Below are positions 9,422-18,057 of a stretch of 64,000 bases of DNA, piece after piece. A program made the position numbers and the translations under genes. The notes below the pieces were generated by a model. The model was given only the letters and a program-made list of their open reading frames with translations, ran no database searches and had not been told where the DNA came from. Every line of letters begins with the position of its first letter. Position 1 is the first letter of the stretch. Origin of the DNA: an uncultured Rhodospirillaceae bacterium (GTDB taxonomy: Bacteria > Pseudomonadota > Alphaproteobacteria > Rhodospirillales > Casp-alpha2); contig CAJWCU010000001.1 in assembly GCA_913030825.1 (NCBI GenBank), positions 62,001-126,000 on the forward strand, read 5' to 3'.

Positions 9422-10062
9422 TGACCGAGACCGGGCCCGAGGGTCCCGCGGACAAATCGACGCCGCCGCCGGCGCCCGCTTGGGACCCGGTTGTCCGCCT
9501 GACCCATTGGTGCGTAGCCTTCGCGGTCGTCTTGAACGGTTTGATCGTCGAAGACGAATCGCTGATCCATATCTGGATCGGCTACGCCGCCATCGCCTGT
9601 CTGCTGCTGCGTTTCTTCTGGGGCGTCATCGGCACGGACGAGGCGCGGTTCACCAGTTTTCCCCCCAGCATCGCCGCCGCGAAGACCCATCTCGCCGATC
9701 TTCTGGCGGGCCGTCACAAGACCTATCGGTCCCACAATCCGATTGGGACATGGATGGTCTATGCCTTGTGGGGATTGCTGATCGTGGTTTCGGTGACCGG
9801 CCTGATGATGGAAAGCGAGCCGTTCCCCCCTCATGCGGACTCCGCCTTTCAAGGGTTCCTGTCGTTGTTCCAGGAGTACGAGCGCGGCCACGGCCACGGC
9901 GTCGATAAGGTGGTCGAGGAAATTCATGAAGTCGCGGCCAACATGGTATTGTTCTTGGCGATGATCCATGTCGGCGGCGTGTTTCTGGAACAGCGCCTGT
10001 CGGGCACGCGCTTGGTGCGTGCCATGATCAGCGGTGAAAAACGGGCGCGACCGACCGAATGA
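9421..10062 (+). CDS. Cytochrome b561-type membrane protein
   Basis: This is an inner-membrane di-haem b cytochrome domain of the b561 / Ni-Fe hydrogenase b-subunit type, moving electrons between periplasmic donors and the quinone pool or cytoplasm. Its 213 residues contain four hydrophobic helices. Candidate haem ligands are H29 in RLTHW, a His in SLIHIW, a His in VEEIHEVAANM and one in AMIHVGG. The start overlaps the PepSY stop, and the stop overlaps the LuxR-type gene by 4 bases. The three-gene operon suggests a redox sensing or electron-transfer unit; the partner reductase is not known. Confidence 0.87.
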   Translation: MTETGPEGPADKSTPPPAPAWDPVVRLTHWCVAFAVVLNGLIVEDESLIHIWIGYAAIACLLLRFFWGVIGTDEARFTSFPPSIAAAKTHLADLLAGRHKTYRSHNPIGTWMVYALWGLLIVVSVTGLMMESEPFPPHADSAFQGFLSLFQEYERGHGHGVDKVVEEIHEVAANMVLFLAMIHVGGVFLEQRLSGTRLVRAMISGEKRARPTE

Positions 10063-10607
10063 CCGACCAATCGACCCCGCCGGTTTCGGCCCCCCGTCAT
10101 AACCGGCGGATGATCGTCCTGACAGGCGTCCTGGTGTTGCAGGTGCTATGCGCCGTGTTTTTCCTGGGCGACGTGATCGAAGATTTCCGGATGGGCGGTC
10201 TTGTCCCTCATACCCTGTTCGAGGGTGCTGTTGCCTTGGTCCTGTTCTTGGGCGTCGTGTTCTGCGGCCATGAGGTCAAGCGGACGATCGAACGCAGCCG
10301 CCGCGCCGAAGCGGCCGCCTCCGCGGCATCGGGAGCCTTCGCGCAATTGATAGAGACCCGGTTCGAGGATTGGCGGCTGACCGCGTCGGAGACCGAGGTT
10401 GCGATGCTGACCCTGAAAGGATTCGACGTCGGTGAAATCGCAGGCCTGCGCAACACGGCGCAGGGGACGGTCCGTGCCCAATTGGCGCGCATCTACGCGA
10501 AATCCGGGGCGACCAATCGGTCCCAGTTCGTTTGTCTGTTCATCGACGATTTGCTGGATGCGCCGATCGCCCCCCGCCCCGGCGCCGACCGCAGGCCGGC
10601 GGAATAG
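10059..10607 (+). CDS. Membrane-anchored LuxR-type HTH regulator
   Basis: The 182-residue protein combines two N-terminal membrane helices (about 18-41 and 51-73), a charged Ala-rich helix that may be a coiled coil (about 75-105) and a C-terminal LuxR/GerE DNA-binding domain. The last contains LTASETEVAMLTLKGFDVGE and TVRAQLARIYAKSGATNRSQ. There is no receiver or autoinducer domain. The gene overlaps the cytochrome b561 gene by 4 bases (ATGA), so I infer that it reads out the state of that membrane pair and regulates genes while membrane bound. Its targets are unknown; the dyad at 9022-9041 is a candidate. Confidence 0.83.
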   Translation: MTDQSTPPVSAPRHNRRMIVLTGVLVLQVLCAVFFLGDVIEDFRMGGLVPHTLFEGAVALVLFLGVVFCGHEVKRTIERSRRAEAAASAASGAFAQLIETRFEDWRLTASETEVAMLTLKGFDVGEIAGLRNTAQGTVRAQLARIYAKSGATNRSQFVCLFIDDLLDAPIAPRPGADRRPAE

Positions 10608-10659
10608 CGTTGGGCGGCGGCGGGGCCGGGAAGACCAGCCCCAGCCCGGCCGATCGGGC

Positions 10660-11439
10660 TCAATCGTTGCTGCCGGCCAACTCGCCCAGGATGGCCCGGT
10701 CGGCGATAATGAAGCTGGTCGGTTCCAAGGCGATGGCGCCGCTGTCTTCCAGCTTCTGCAGGGCGTTGGCGACGGATTGACGGGTCGCGCCGATCATATG
10801 GGCCAATTTGGATTGGCGAACCATGCCGACACGCTTTTTTCCGTCGCTCGACGGGGCCGCATTGTCGGCGAGTTCCGAAATCAACAGCGCCAGGCGCTCC
10901 GTGGTCGTATGGGTCGCCAACGTTTGCGCCAGTTTCGAATACCGCTGTCCCTTGAAGCCCAGGGATTCGATCAGCGCCAACGCGAAAGGCGCCGATTGTT
11001 GGGCAAAGGCCTTCAGGCTGTCGTGATTCAAGTAGAGCGTGGTCACCGTGCCCAATGCCCGCGCTCCCCACATGTGTTCATGATCGCCGAAGACATAGGG
11101 TCCGCCGACGAAATCGCCCGCCTGCCAGGTGCCCAGGATCAATTCCCGACCGCCCGCACTTTCGAACAGGCTTTCGACCGTGCCGCCGGTAATGATGTGA
11201 ATGCCGTTGGCCTTTTCGCCCTGACGGATCAGCATTTCGCGATTGGCGTATCTCCGGGTCGCGGCGCGTTGAACGGCTTCGCGCTTGGTGTCCGCGTCCA
11301 GAATGTTCAAAAGATAGCGGCCGGATTCCGGCACGCGGTCGTCTTGCCCAACATTCGGCATGGGGCGAGCCTTTTCCCTGAAGGACGTAGGCCGGTTCGC
11401 GCCGGCGCGCGCAACCGCAGTAGATCGCATCCGGTTCAT
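10660..11439 (-). CDS. Crp/Fnr family transcription regulator
   Basis: The 259-residue protein has a cyclic-nucleotide-binding-like beta barrel (about 45-160, with IRQGEKANGIHIITGGTVES and LGTWQAGDFVGG) and a C-terminal winged helix with QSKLAHMIGATRQSVANALQ as the recognition segment. No N-terminal Fnr-type cysteine cluster is present, so it is not an iron-sulfur oxygen sensor. The effector is unknown. The start at 11439 has GGAAGGA about 9 bases upstream; an internal Met at 11361 is an alternative. It lies downstream of the M20/ABC operon in the same orientation, separated by a terminator hairpin, and is convergent with the membrane LuxR gene. Confidence 0.86.
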   Translation of the reverse strand: MNRMRSTAVARAGANRPTSFREKARPMPNVGQDDRVPESGRYLLNILDADTKREAVQRAATRRYANREMLIRQGEKANGIHIITGGTVESLFESAGGRELILGTWQAGDFVGGPYVFGDHEHMWGARALGTVTTLYLNHDSLKAFAQQSAPFALALIESLGFKGQRYSKLAQTLATHTTTERLALLISELADNAAPSSDGKKRVGMVRQSKLAHMIGATRQSVANALQKLEDSGAIALEPTSFIIADRAILGELAGSND

Positions 11440-11474
11440 TCTGGCAATTCCTTCCGGGGTGGGGCCGGGACGGC

Positions 11475-11511
11475 AAAACCCGCCCGCCGGCTTTTGTGTC
11501 CGACGGGCGGG
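11475..11511 (-). terminator. Intrinsic terminator of the M20/ABC operon
   Basis: On the minus strand, CCCGCCCG (11511-11504) pairs with CGGGCGGG (11486-11479) and is followed by TTTT (11478-11475). It lies 26 bases after the binding-protein stop and before the Crp-type gene. The loop is long (17 bases), which weakens the case slightly. Confidence 0.6.
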
Positions 11512-11536
11512 ATCGCGGTGCTTTCGACGCGGGTGA

Positions 11537-12550
11537 CTATTCGACGATCGCTTCCAGGTAGTCTGGGCGCATGAAGTCGGAGAATTGTTCCCGGGTCATC
11601 TGTTTCGGCAGACGCTCCTGTTCGACCAGGAAGGCGGAGGTTGACAGTAGGGTTTCGACGAAGCCGGATTTGGCCTTGGTCGCCGCCGTGCCGAGATACT
11701 GGCCGGTCAACTGTTTCGAACAGGGGACCATTTCCGTACCCTTCATCATGCGGGTCGCGTCGGCTAGGGGCAGTTCCAGTTCCTTGGCGATGATTTCAGC
11801 GGTCTTGGCGGGGTTCTTGAGCCAGAAATCGATGCCCGCGCATTCGGCCTTCAGGAACTTCTTCACGTAGTCCGGATACTTGGCGGCGAAGTCGTCCATG
11901 ACGATGCCGACATCCCAGGTTGGATAGCCGCGCGACGCCATGATGCCCGAGGTCATGAAGATATGCCCGCCGTCCTTCACGGCCTTGTTCAGGTTGGGCT
12001 CCCAAAACCAGGCGGCGTCGATGTCGCCGCGCGACCAGGCGACGGCGATGTCGTTGGGGCGCAGGTCCAGGATCTTCATCGATGCGGGATCCATGCCTTC
12101 GTCGGCCAGCGCCTTCAGCAACAGATAGTGCGTGGTCGATCCGAAGGGGGCGGCCAGGGTTTTGCCCTTCAGGTCCTTGAAGCTTTTGATCCCGGCAGCC
12201 GTGCGGACGGCCATGGCCTCCACGTAGTCCAGCATGTTCAGGACCATGATGCCTTGGATCGGCAGGCCCCGGGTCACGCCGATCGCTGTCGGCGGATTGC
12301 CCAGTCCGCCAAAGTCGACCTGATCGGCCGCAATCGCACGCAGCATGTCGCCGCCCCCGCCGACTTTGATGTATTTGACATCCACGCCGGGCATTTCCTT
12401 TTGCACCAGGCCGAGGGATTTGGTCACCAATTGGGCGTTGACCAGGTTCAGGTATCCGACCGTCACCGTCTTCGGTGCCTCGGCCATGGCTGCCGACGCG
12501 AGGCCGGCGGAGACGGCAAGCGCCGTCAGAGTTTTCGTGAAGAGTTTCAT
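11537..12550 (-). CDS. TauA-like ABC substrate-binding protein
   Basis: This is a periplasmic binding protein of the taurine / nitrate / aliphatic sulfonate class (NMT1/SsuA-like). The 337-residue product begins with a signal peptide (residues 1-23, ending AAMA). The mature part follows the family pattern: TVGYLNLVNAQLV, DMLRAIAADQVDFGGLGNPP, then LKGKTLAAPFGSTTHYLLLK and AWSRGDIDAAWFWEP. The ligand is probably a small organic sulfonate, amine or similar compound, but taurine itself is not established. It follows the permease gene by 71 bases in the same orientation. No ATPase gene is adjacent. Confidence 0.88.
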   Translation of the reverse strand: MKLFTKTLTALAVSAGLASAAMAEAPKTVTVGYLNLVNAQLVTKSLGLVQKEMPGVDVKYIKVGGGGDMLRAIAADQVDFGGLGNPPTAIGVTRGLPIQGIMVLNMLDYVEAMAVRTAAGIKSFKDLKGKTLAAPFGSTTHYLLLKALADEGMDPASMKILDLRPNDIAVAWSRGDIDAAWFWEPNLNKAVKDGGHIFMTSGIMASRGYPTWDVGIVMDDFAAKYPDYVKKFLKAECAGIDFWLKNPAKTAEIIAKELELPLADATRMMKGTEMVPCSKQLTGQYLGTAATKAKSGFVETLLSTSAFLVEQERLPKQMTREQFSDFMRPDYLEAIVE

Positions 12551-12621
12551 GGTCAGGTTCCTTTCGTCTCCCTGTGTCGAATTGTTCTGTCGGGTGCTTT
12601 CCATCCCGGCGTTTCTTTTCT

Positions 12622-13455
12622 TTACGGCACGCTTCTTTGGCGGCGCGTCCAAGGCATGAGCAGACGCCCGATCAGGCGCATGGTGAAATCCAATGCCACG
12701 CCGGTCAGGCCCAGCACGATCAGGCCCATGATCACGACGTCGCTCAGCAGGAATTTGGCGGCATCCCAGATCATCCAGCCGATGCCCGCCGTGGCGGCGA
12801 CGATTTCGGCGGCGACCAGGACCGTGTAGACGAAGCCCAGGGAAATTCGCATGCCGGTCAGGATGATCGGCCCGGCACCGGGCAGATAGACCTGCCAAAG
12901 CAGTTGCCGGCGCGAGGCGCCCAGCGACCGGGCGGCGCGCACGTAAATCGGATCGATCTGGGTCACCGCCTGAATGGTCGCGATGATGATTCCAGGCAGA
13001 CCCGCCAGAAACAGCAGCGCCAGCTTCGATTCCTCACCGATACCCAGCCACATCACCAGCAGGGTGTAGAGCCCCAGCGGCGGTAGCGGACGGTAGAATT
13101 CGATGGCCGGGCTGAACACCGCATGGGCCGACCGTGAGACACCCATCAGAATGCCCAGCGGGATGCCGACCAGGCAGGCCAGGCCGAACCCGGCCATGAT
13201 GCGGTAGAGACTGACACCGACGTGTTCCAACAGGGTCGATCCCTGGTACCCGCGCGTCGCGACCTTGATGAAGGATTTGAAGACCGCCTCGGGATGGGGA
13301 AGGAACAGTTCGTTGGCCAGCCCGAATTCGGTCACGAGGAACCAGGCGCCGATCATGCAAGCGACGGAGCCGAGCGTCATCCATTGATAGCGCGTCGGCG
13401 GGCCGATCCGGCGGTACCAGGGTGAGGTCTCGGGGCTGTCGACGGTATCCGTCAT
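12622..13455 (-). CDS. TauC/SsuC-like ABC transporter permease
   Basis: This inner-membrane permease of the BPD_transp_1 type has 277 residues and about six hydrophobic helices. It has the taurine/sulfonate family features IGIPLGILMG-type loop (GIPLGILMGVSR), EFYRPLPPLGLYTLLVMW and the cytoplasmic EAA-type loop RAARSLGASRRQLLWQVYLP that docks onto the ATPase. The presence of this loop implies that an ATPase exists somewhere in the genome. The start is 15 bases after the M20 hydrolase stop, so the three genes form one operon. Confidence 0.9.
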   Translation of the reverse strand: MTDTVDSPETSPWYRRIGPPTRYQWMTLGSVACMIGAWFLVTEFGLANELFLPHPEAVFKSFIKVATRGYQGSTLLEHVGVSLYRIMAGFGLACLVGIPLGILMGVSRSAHAVFSPAIEFYRPLPPLGLYTLLVMWLGIGEESKLALLFLAGLPGIIIATIQAVTQIDPIYVRAARSLGASRRQLLWQVYLPGAGPIILTGMRISLGFVYTVLVAAEIVAATAGIGWMIWDAAKFLLSDVVIMGLIVLGLTGVALDFTMRLIGRLLMPWTRRQRSVP

Positions 13456-13470
13456 GTCGGTTCCTTCATG

Positions 13471-14769
13471 TCAGTCCCGCAGGCCCAGGATGTCCATGAT
13501 CGCAAGTGCGTAGATCTTTGCCGCGGCGACCGATTTGGTGACGGAAATGGCTTCGTTGACCGGTGCCCAGCCATCCTCGCCCGGCCCGAAGGTCACCGCG
13601 TTCATGCCCGCTTCGCGGAACCGGATGGTGTCGTTGAAGGCGTTCTTGCGGTTGATGCGCGGCTCGCCGCCCAACAACCGGCCATAGGCCTTGCGGATCG
13701 AAACGCAGGGTTGTTCGTCGGCGCCGACGGCCTTGGTCGCTTCGACGAACAATGATCCGGGCACTTGGCGGGACGAGAACGAAACCGAGTTCCGCCCGCC
13801 CAGGACACTGCCCAGCACCCCGTCGATATCGCCCAGGATGCTTTCCATTGTCATCCCCGGCACGATGCCGACGACCGCCAGGGTCAAGACGCAGTCGTCC
13901 GGCGAGAACTGCATCTCGCCGGGCAGGCCGCCGCGGATGCGGACGACCGACAGGCAGGGCGGCGTGTTGCCCATCAGTTCCGTCACCTCGTGGGTGAAGG
14001 TCATGTCGCTCAGGCGTGGGATCAGTTCCGCCGCCAGCGAGATCGCATTGACGCCCGTGTCCGGCCGCCAGATGTGCGACTTGATGCCGGTCAGGGCGAC
14101 CTCGACCAGGCAATGGCCCGAGTTTGCGACCGAGATGTTCATGCCCCATTCCGGGCTTTCGCCGCCCCAGGCGGTGGGTTCGGCGGTGATCGAATAGTCG
14201 GCTTTCAGGCCGACTTCCTGAGCCATGAAGATCGACCCATGGGTGCCGTCTTTTTCCTCGTCCACGGTGTAGCAGCAGATCAATTCGCCGTTCAGCGCGA
14301 CACCTTCCTCGACCAGGGCCTGAACGGCCAGAACAGAGGCCGCCAGGTTGCCGCGCGTGTCCGAGGTCCCCCGTGCGTAAAGCCAGTCTCCGTGGCGCGT
14401 CGCCTTGAACGGGTCGCCGTCGCATTTATCCCATTTCTCCGGCTCGACCGCCGGATAGGTGTCCAGGTGGTCGTTGATCATCAGCGTCGGTCCGCCGTCC
14501 GGCCCGGCCAGCCGACCGACCACGTTGGGCCGATGGGGCACGGCTTCGTATTTCTCGACCGACATGCCCATGGCTTCCAACTTCCCCGCGATCAACAGGG
14601 CGATCGCTTCCTCCTCGCCGGACGGCAGGTCCGGGTCCAGGGGATTGCCGGACCGGGGCTGTCCGGTCCGCACCATTTCGGTCGTCAGGTCCTGCCAACG
14701 GGCTTCGGTGATCCGCGCCAGGACGCGGGATTCGAGCGGCGAAAGGTCGGGGGCTATTGTCTGTTCCAT
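13471..14769 (-). CDS. M20-family metallohydrolase (ArgE/DapE/ACY1 type)
   Basis: The protein belongs to the amidohydrolase/deacylase peptidase family M20, at 432 residues. The first metal motif INDHLDTYP, the bridging aspartate in YARGTSDTRGN, the general-base pair in TVDEEKDG and the third ligand in TAEPTAWGG are visible. The usual last ligand, a His just before the N-E pair near the C-terminus, is not evident: here the segment reads GWAPVNEAISV. Heading an operon with a binding-protein transporter, it may cleave the imported compound, for example an N-acyl or amide substrate. That role is inference. Confidence 0.85.
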   Translation of the reverse strand: MEQTIAPDLSPLESRVLARITEARWQDLTTEMVRTGQPRSGNPLDPDLPSGEEEAIALLIAGKLEAMGMSVEKYEAVPHRPNVVGRLAGPDGGPTLMINDHLDTYPAVEPEKWDKCDGDPFKATRHGDWLYARGTSDTRGNLAASVLAVQALVEEGVALNGELICCYTVDEEKDGTHGSIFMAQEVGLKADYSITAEPTAWGGESPEWGMNISVANSGHCLVEVALTGIKSHIWRPDTGVNAISLAAELIPRLSDMTFTHEVTELMGNTPPCLSVVRIRGGLPGEMQFSPDDCVLTLAVVGIVPGMTMESILGDIDGVLGSVLGGRNSVSFSSRQVPGSLFVEATKAVGADEQPCVSIRKAYGRLLGGEPRINRKNAFNDTIRFREAGMNAVTFGPGEDGWAPVNEAISVTKSVAAAKIYALAIMDILGLRD

Positions 14770-15158
14770 GTTGTTTCCGGCGATGATTGGGAAGGAGCGG
14801 CCCTTCGGCGGACCGTGGCGTCTTGGGCTGTCAATTGCAGGGGGTGTGCCAAGGGCACGGGATGTCGGTCGGGCCCGTCCCTGGAGGCGTCAAAAATTTC
14901 TCAACTATTTGAAATATCTTGTGTTTTTATATGTTCGCCGACGCGGTCGACGGGCTGTGCCGCAGGGTAAATTTTTGCGCTGCAGCATGCATTTGTGCGA
15001 ATAATGGGCAGGCGAGGCCATTCTGCTTTGCGGTGGAGCAGCGGCCCGGGATATCCGTCGAATTTTGGCCTTTCATCGGATGAAAGGGGCCTGGAGCCTT
15101 GTTTTAAAAGGGAAACAGACGCGCCGCTGGCCGGGCCCGTCTTTTTTCGGCGCCGTGG
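14770..15158. other. 389-base gap between the M20 operon and trkH
   Basis: No convincing gene is visible. The part next to the M20 start is GC-rich. An AT-rich stretch at about 14889-14935 lies 120-165 bases upstream of the M20 gene and is the likely place for the operon's promoter and operator, though I cannot assign clear -35/-10 boxes. The part next to trkH (about 15110-15158) is its 3' region, with imperfect dyads and no clean terminator. Confidence 0.5.
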
Positions 15159-16604
15159 CTAATTCCGCCAGAACGCCCGGGTGAACAGCACGATCACCGT
15201 GAACAATTCCAGTCGCCCCAACAGCATACCGATCGACATCAGCCATTTTGCGCCGTCGGGAATGTCGGCGAAGGTTGCGGAGGGGCCGGTCTCGCCCAGG
15301 GCAGGGCCGACGTTGGCGATTGCCGTCGCGGCCGAGGAAAAGGCCGTCACGAAATCGAGGCCCAGGAAGCCCAGGCCCAAGGCCAGCACGGTAAAGCCCA
15401 AGAACCAGACGAAGAAGAACGACAGGACCGAGATGATGACCTCGTCGGAAATCGGCTGCTTGTTGTAGTAGGGGATGAACACGCCGTGCGGGTGCAGGAG
15501 ATGGCGCAGCTGCGTCTGACAGGCGGCATAGAGGATCTGAAACCGGAAGACCTTGATGCCGCAGGTCGTCGATCCGGCGCAGCCGCCGATGAACATGATG
15601 AAGAAGAAAATCGGCAGGGCGAAATGGCCCCAGACGGAATAGTCGTCCGTGGCGTAACCGGTACCGGTGATGATCGAGATGGTGTTGAAGGTCGCGAGCC
15701 GCATGGAATGCAGCGGCGCCTTGCCGTGATCCAGCCAAAGCCATAGCGCCGTGACGATGATCACGACGACGACCGTCGTCAGGAACCATTGCACCTGCGG
15801 GTCGCGCGGCACGGCCATGAACTGGCCCTGCAGCATGCGGACGTACAGGATGAAGGGCAGGGCGCCGACGATCATGCCGGCGGAGGCCAGATAATCGATC
15901 GCCGTGCTGTCGAAAAAGGCCATCGACAGGTCATGGGTCGAGAACCCGCCGGTCGCGATGGTCGTCATGGCATGGGCGACGGCGTCGAATCCGCTCATCC
16001 CGGCGAGCCAGAACCCACCTGCCCAGACCATGGTCAGGAACAGATAGATCACACCGATGGTGCTGGCGATCTGGGCGGCGCGGGGCATCGCTTTTTCCGC
16101 CGACTGGTCAGAACTTTCCATGCGGAACAGCTGCATCCCGCCGACCTTGAGGACCGGCAGAATGGCAATCGCCATGACGATGATCCCGATCCCGCCCAGC
16201 CATTGCAGCAGCGACCGCCAGAGGAGAATTCCGGGCGGCAGGCCGTCCAGGTTGGTGAGGATCGTCGACCCCGTGGTCGTCAGGCCGGACATGGCTTCGA
16301 AAAAGGCGTCGGTGAAGCTGAGATCCCGTTCCGAGAACATGAAGGGGAAGGAGGCGAAGACCGTCAAGGAGACCCAGGTCATGGTCGTCATCACGAAGGC
16401 CTGACGGATCGACAGGGTCCGCACCCCGGTCGCCGACGTCAGGGCCATGGCGACACCCAGGAACAGCGTCACCGCCGCCGAGGCGGCGAAGACCTCCCAG
16501 TCGGGATTGCCCTGAAAGGCGTCGACCACCGCAGGCACGCACATGACAAGCGCAAGCGTCGCCAACAGCGTGCCGACAATCATCAGAATGGGGCGGAAAT
16601 CCAT
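15159..16604 (-). CDS. trkH: Trk-type potassium uptake protein TrkH
   Basis: TrkH is the membrane-spanning, channel-like subunit of the Trk K+ uptake system, regulated by the cytoplasmic TrkA. The 481-residue product has the repeated M1-P-M2 layout: hydrophobic helices with pore loops such as AMSGLTTTGSTILTNLDGLP (first filter) and TIATGGFSTHDLSMAFF (second), then further loops ending near ATAIANVGPALGETGP. Length and order match TrkH. trkA is not in the window. The gene stands alone, with folE 122 bases upstream on the same strand. Confidence 0.93.
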   Translation of the reverse strand: MDFRPILMIVGTLLATLALVMCVPAVVDAFQGNPDWEVFAASAAVTLFLGVAMALTSATGVRTLSIRQAFVMTTMTWVSLTVFASFPFMFSERDLSFTDAFFEAMSGLTTTGSTILTNLDGLPPGILLWRSLLQWLGGIGIIVMAIAILPVLKVGGMQLFRMESSDQSAEKAMPRAAQIASTIGVIYLFLTMVWAGGFWLAGMSGFDAVAHAMTTIATGGFSTHDLSMAFFDSTAIDYLASAGMIVGALPFILYVRMLQGQFMAVPRDPQVQWFLTTVVVVIIVTALWLWLDHGKAPLHSMRLATFNTISIITGTGYATDDYSVWGHFALPIFFFIMFIGGCAGSTTCGIKVFRFQILYAACQTQLRHLLHPHGVFIPYYNKQPISDEVIISVLSFFFVWFLGFTVLALGLGFLGLDFVTAFSSAATAIANVGPALGETGPSATFADIPDGAKWLMSIGMLLGRLELFTVIVLFTRAFWRN

Positions 16605-16726
16605 GCCTTCCCTCGTTCGGTCCCGTCCGGGAAACGAGATTTAGAGCATTTTGCGTAAAGAAGGAACTAACCGACGCGCCGGGGCCTTCATCGCAACGGG
16701 CGGTCGGTGGCCGCGCCCTCGGCGGG

Positions 16727-17356
16727 TTAATGCCCGATCATCGCCAGGAATTCGCGCCGCGTCGTCGGATCGTCGCGGAACGCGCCCAGCATGCGCGAGG
16801 TCACCATGGTCACCCCCGGCTTGTTGACGCCGCGCGTCGTCATGCATTGGTGGGCGGCCTCGATCACCACGGCGACGCCCTTGGGCTCCAGCACCTCGTT
16901 GATGGTGTTGGCAACCTGGGCCGTCAGCTTTTCCTGGATCTGCAACCGCTTGGCATAGGTCTCGACGACCCGCGCCAGCTTGGAAATGCCGACCACTCGC
17001 CGGTGCGGCAGATAGGCGACATGGGCGACGCCGATGATCGGCACCATGTGGTGTTCGCAATGGCTTTCCAGGCGGATATCCTTCAGCACGACGATCTCGT
17101 CGTAACCGTCCGTTTCCTCGAAGGTGCGCTGGAGCATTTCCGTCGGATCGGCGGCATAGCCGGCGAAGAATTCCTCATAGGCCTTGGCAACCCGTTTCGG
17201 GGTGTCGATCAGACCCTCGCGGGTGGGGTCGTCCCCAGCCCAGCGCAAAAGCGTGCGCACGGCTTCTTCGGCCTCGTCGCGGGTCGGTTTGGCGGCGGCC
17301 GCGATGGCGGCCTGCTCGGCCAGATTGGCCACGGTCAGATGTTTCTTGGCGGTCAC
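16727..17356 (-). CDS. folE: GTP cyclohydrolase I
   Basis: The enzyme converts GTP to 7,8-dihydroneopterin triphosphate, the first step of folate (and related pterin or queuosine) synthesis. Zinc ligands are visible as C100 and H103 in [10 protein letters not shown] and C171 in HQCMTTRGV, matching the spacing of the E. coli enzyme. The catalytic core [18 protein letters not shown] is intact. At 209 residues it has a slightly extended Ala-rich N-terminus. It is type I (FolE1), so zinc-dependent. apaG lies 43 bases upstream on the same strand. Confidence 0.95.
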   Translation of the reverse strand: MTAKKHLTVANLAEQAAIAAAAKPTRDEAEEAVRTLLRWAGDDPTREGLIDTPKRVAKAYEEFFAGYAADPTEMLQRTFEETDGYDEIVVLKDIRLESHCEHHMVPIIGVAHVAYLPHRRVVGISKLARVVETYAKRLQIQEKLTAQVANTINEVLEPKGVAVVIEAAHQCMTTRGVNKPGVTMVTSRMLGAFRDDPTTRREFLAMIGH

Positions 17357-17399
17357 GATCGGTGTTCCCGGTCCTGTTGATGTTTGGTTTGGTGTGGCG

Positions 17400-17810
17400 T
17401 CAGTTCAGGTTGACGCGTTCGTGGGGGCTGTCCAACGAGAAGGCCGGCACGGCGACGTCGAAATAATTGCCGTCCTGGGTCTCCATCTCATAAGCGCCCA
17501 TCATCATGCCCGACGGCGTCGCAAGTGGCGTGCCGCTGGTGTATTCGAAGGCATCGCCGGGCGTCAGCACCGGCTGTTCGCCGACCACGCCCTCGCCGCG
17601 AACCTCGTGCGACGTGCCCAGCGCATCGGTGATCCGCCAATAGCGGTTGATCAGTTGAACGGTCTCGGCACCCTGGTTCTCGATGCGTACCGTATAGGCC
17701 CAGACATAGCGGTGATCCTCGGGCGAGGACTGATCCGGGAGATACTGTGGTTCCACGCTGACCTGGATGCCACGGGTCGTTTCGGAATAGCTGTGAGATT
17801 TGGTGGTCAT
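17400..17810 (-). CDS. apaG: ApaG-domain protein
   Basis: The 136-residue protein consists of one ApaG fold, a fibronectin-III-like beta sandwich of uncertain function linked to divalent cation and Ap4A phenotypes in enterobacteria. Family motifs are visible: [20 protein letters not shown] near the N-terminus, [20 protein letters not shown], the [20 protein letters not shown] turn and [10 protein letters not shown]. It is complete. It may be co-transcribed with folE downstream (43-base gap) and is divergent from the EF-G-like gene across a 247-base gap. Confidence 0.92.
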   Translation of the reverse strand: MTTKSHSYSETTRGIQVSVEPQYLPDQSSPEDHRYVWAYTVRIENQGAETVQLINRYWRITDALGTSHEVRGEGVVGEQPVLTPGDAFEYTSGTPLATPSGMMMGAYEMETQDGNYFDVAVPAFSLDSPHERVNLN

Positions 17811-17940
17811 GATCCGTCGTCGTTTTTCGCCGCGGCAATGGGCCGCGTTTCCCTAGTTTAGCCCCGGATATGGGGGGTCTGTCCACCAAGGCCAAGGGTT
17901 AGTTTCCCGTCGGGTGTCCGATTGGTCGCGGGCAGCACCC

Positions 17941-17959
17941 CGGATTCTTCTTGAATCCG
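17941..17959. repeat. Inverted repeat in the apaG / EF-G-like divergent region
   Basis: CGGATTC (17941-17947) and GAATCCG (17953-17959) form a perfect 7-bp dyad with a 5-base centre, about 100 bases before the EF-G-like start. It could be an operator or a leader hairpin. Confidence 0.35.
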
Positions 17960-18057
17960 CCGATGGGAAGGATACCCTTTAACCATAAATCGGAAATCGA
18001 AGGCCGGTGAACGGCCCCTTCCTGCGACTTCGAAACGAACGCAACTGGGAGGCAACG

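Noticed and set aside
10432-11574. 380-codon plus-strand frame over the LuxR gene end and the Crp/Fnr gene
   Set aside because: It crosses two real genes, one of them antisense, and has no family signature.
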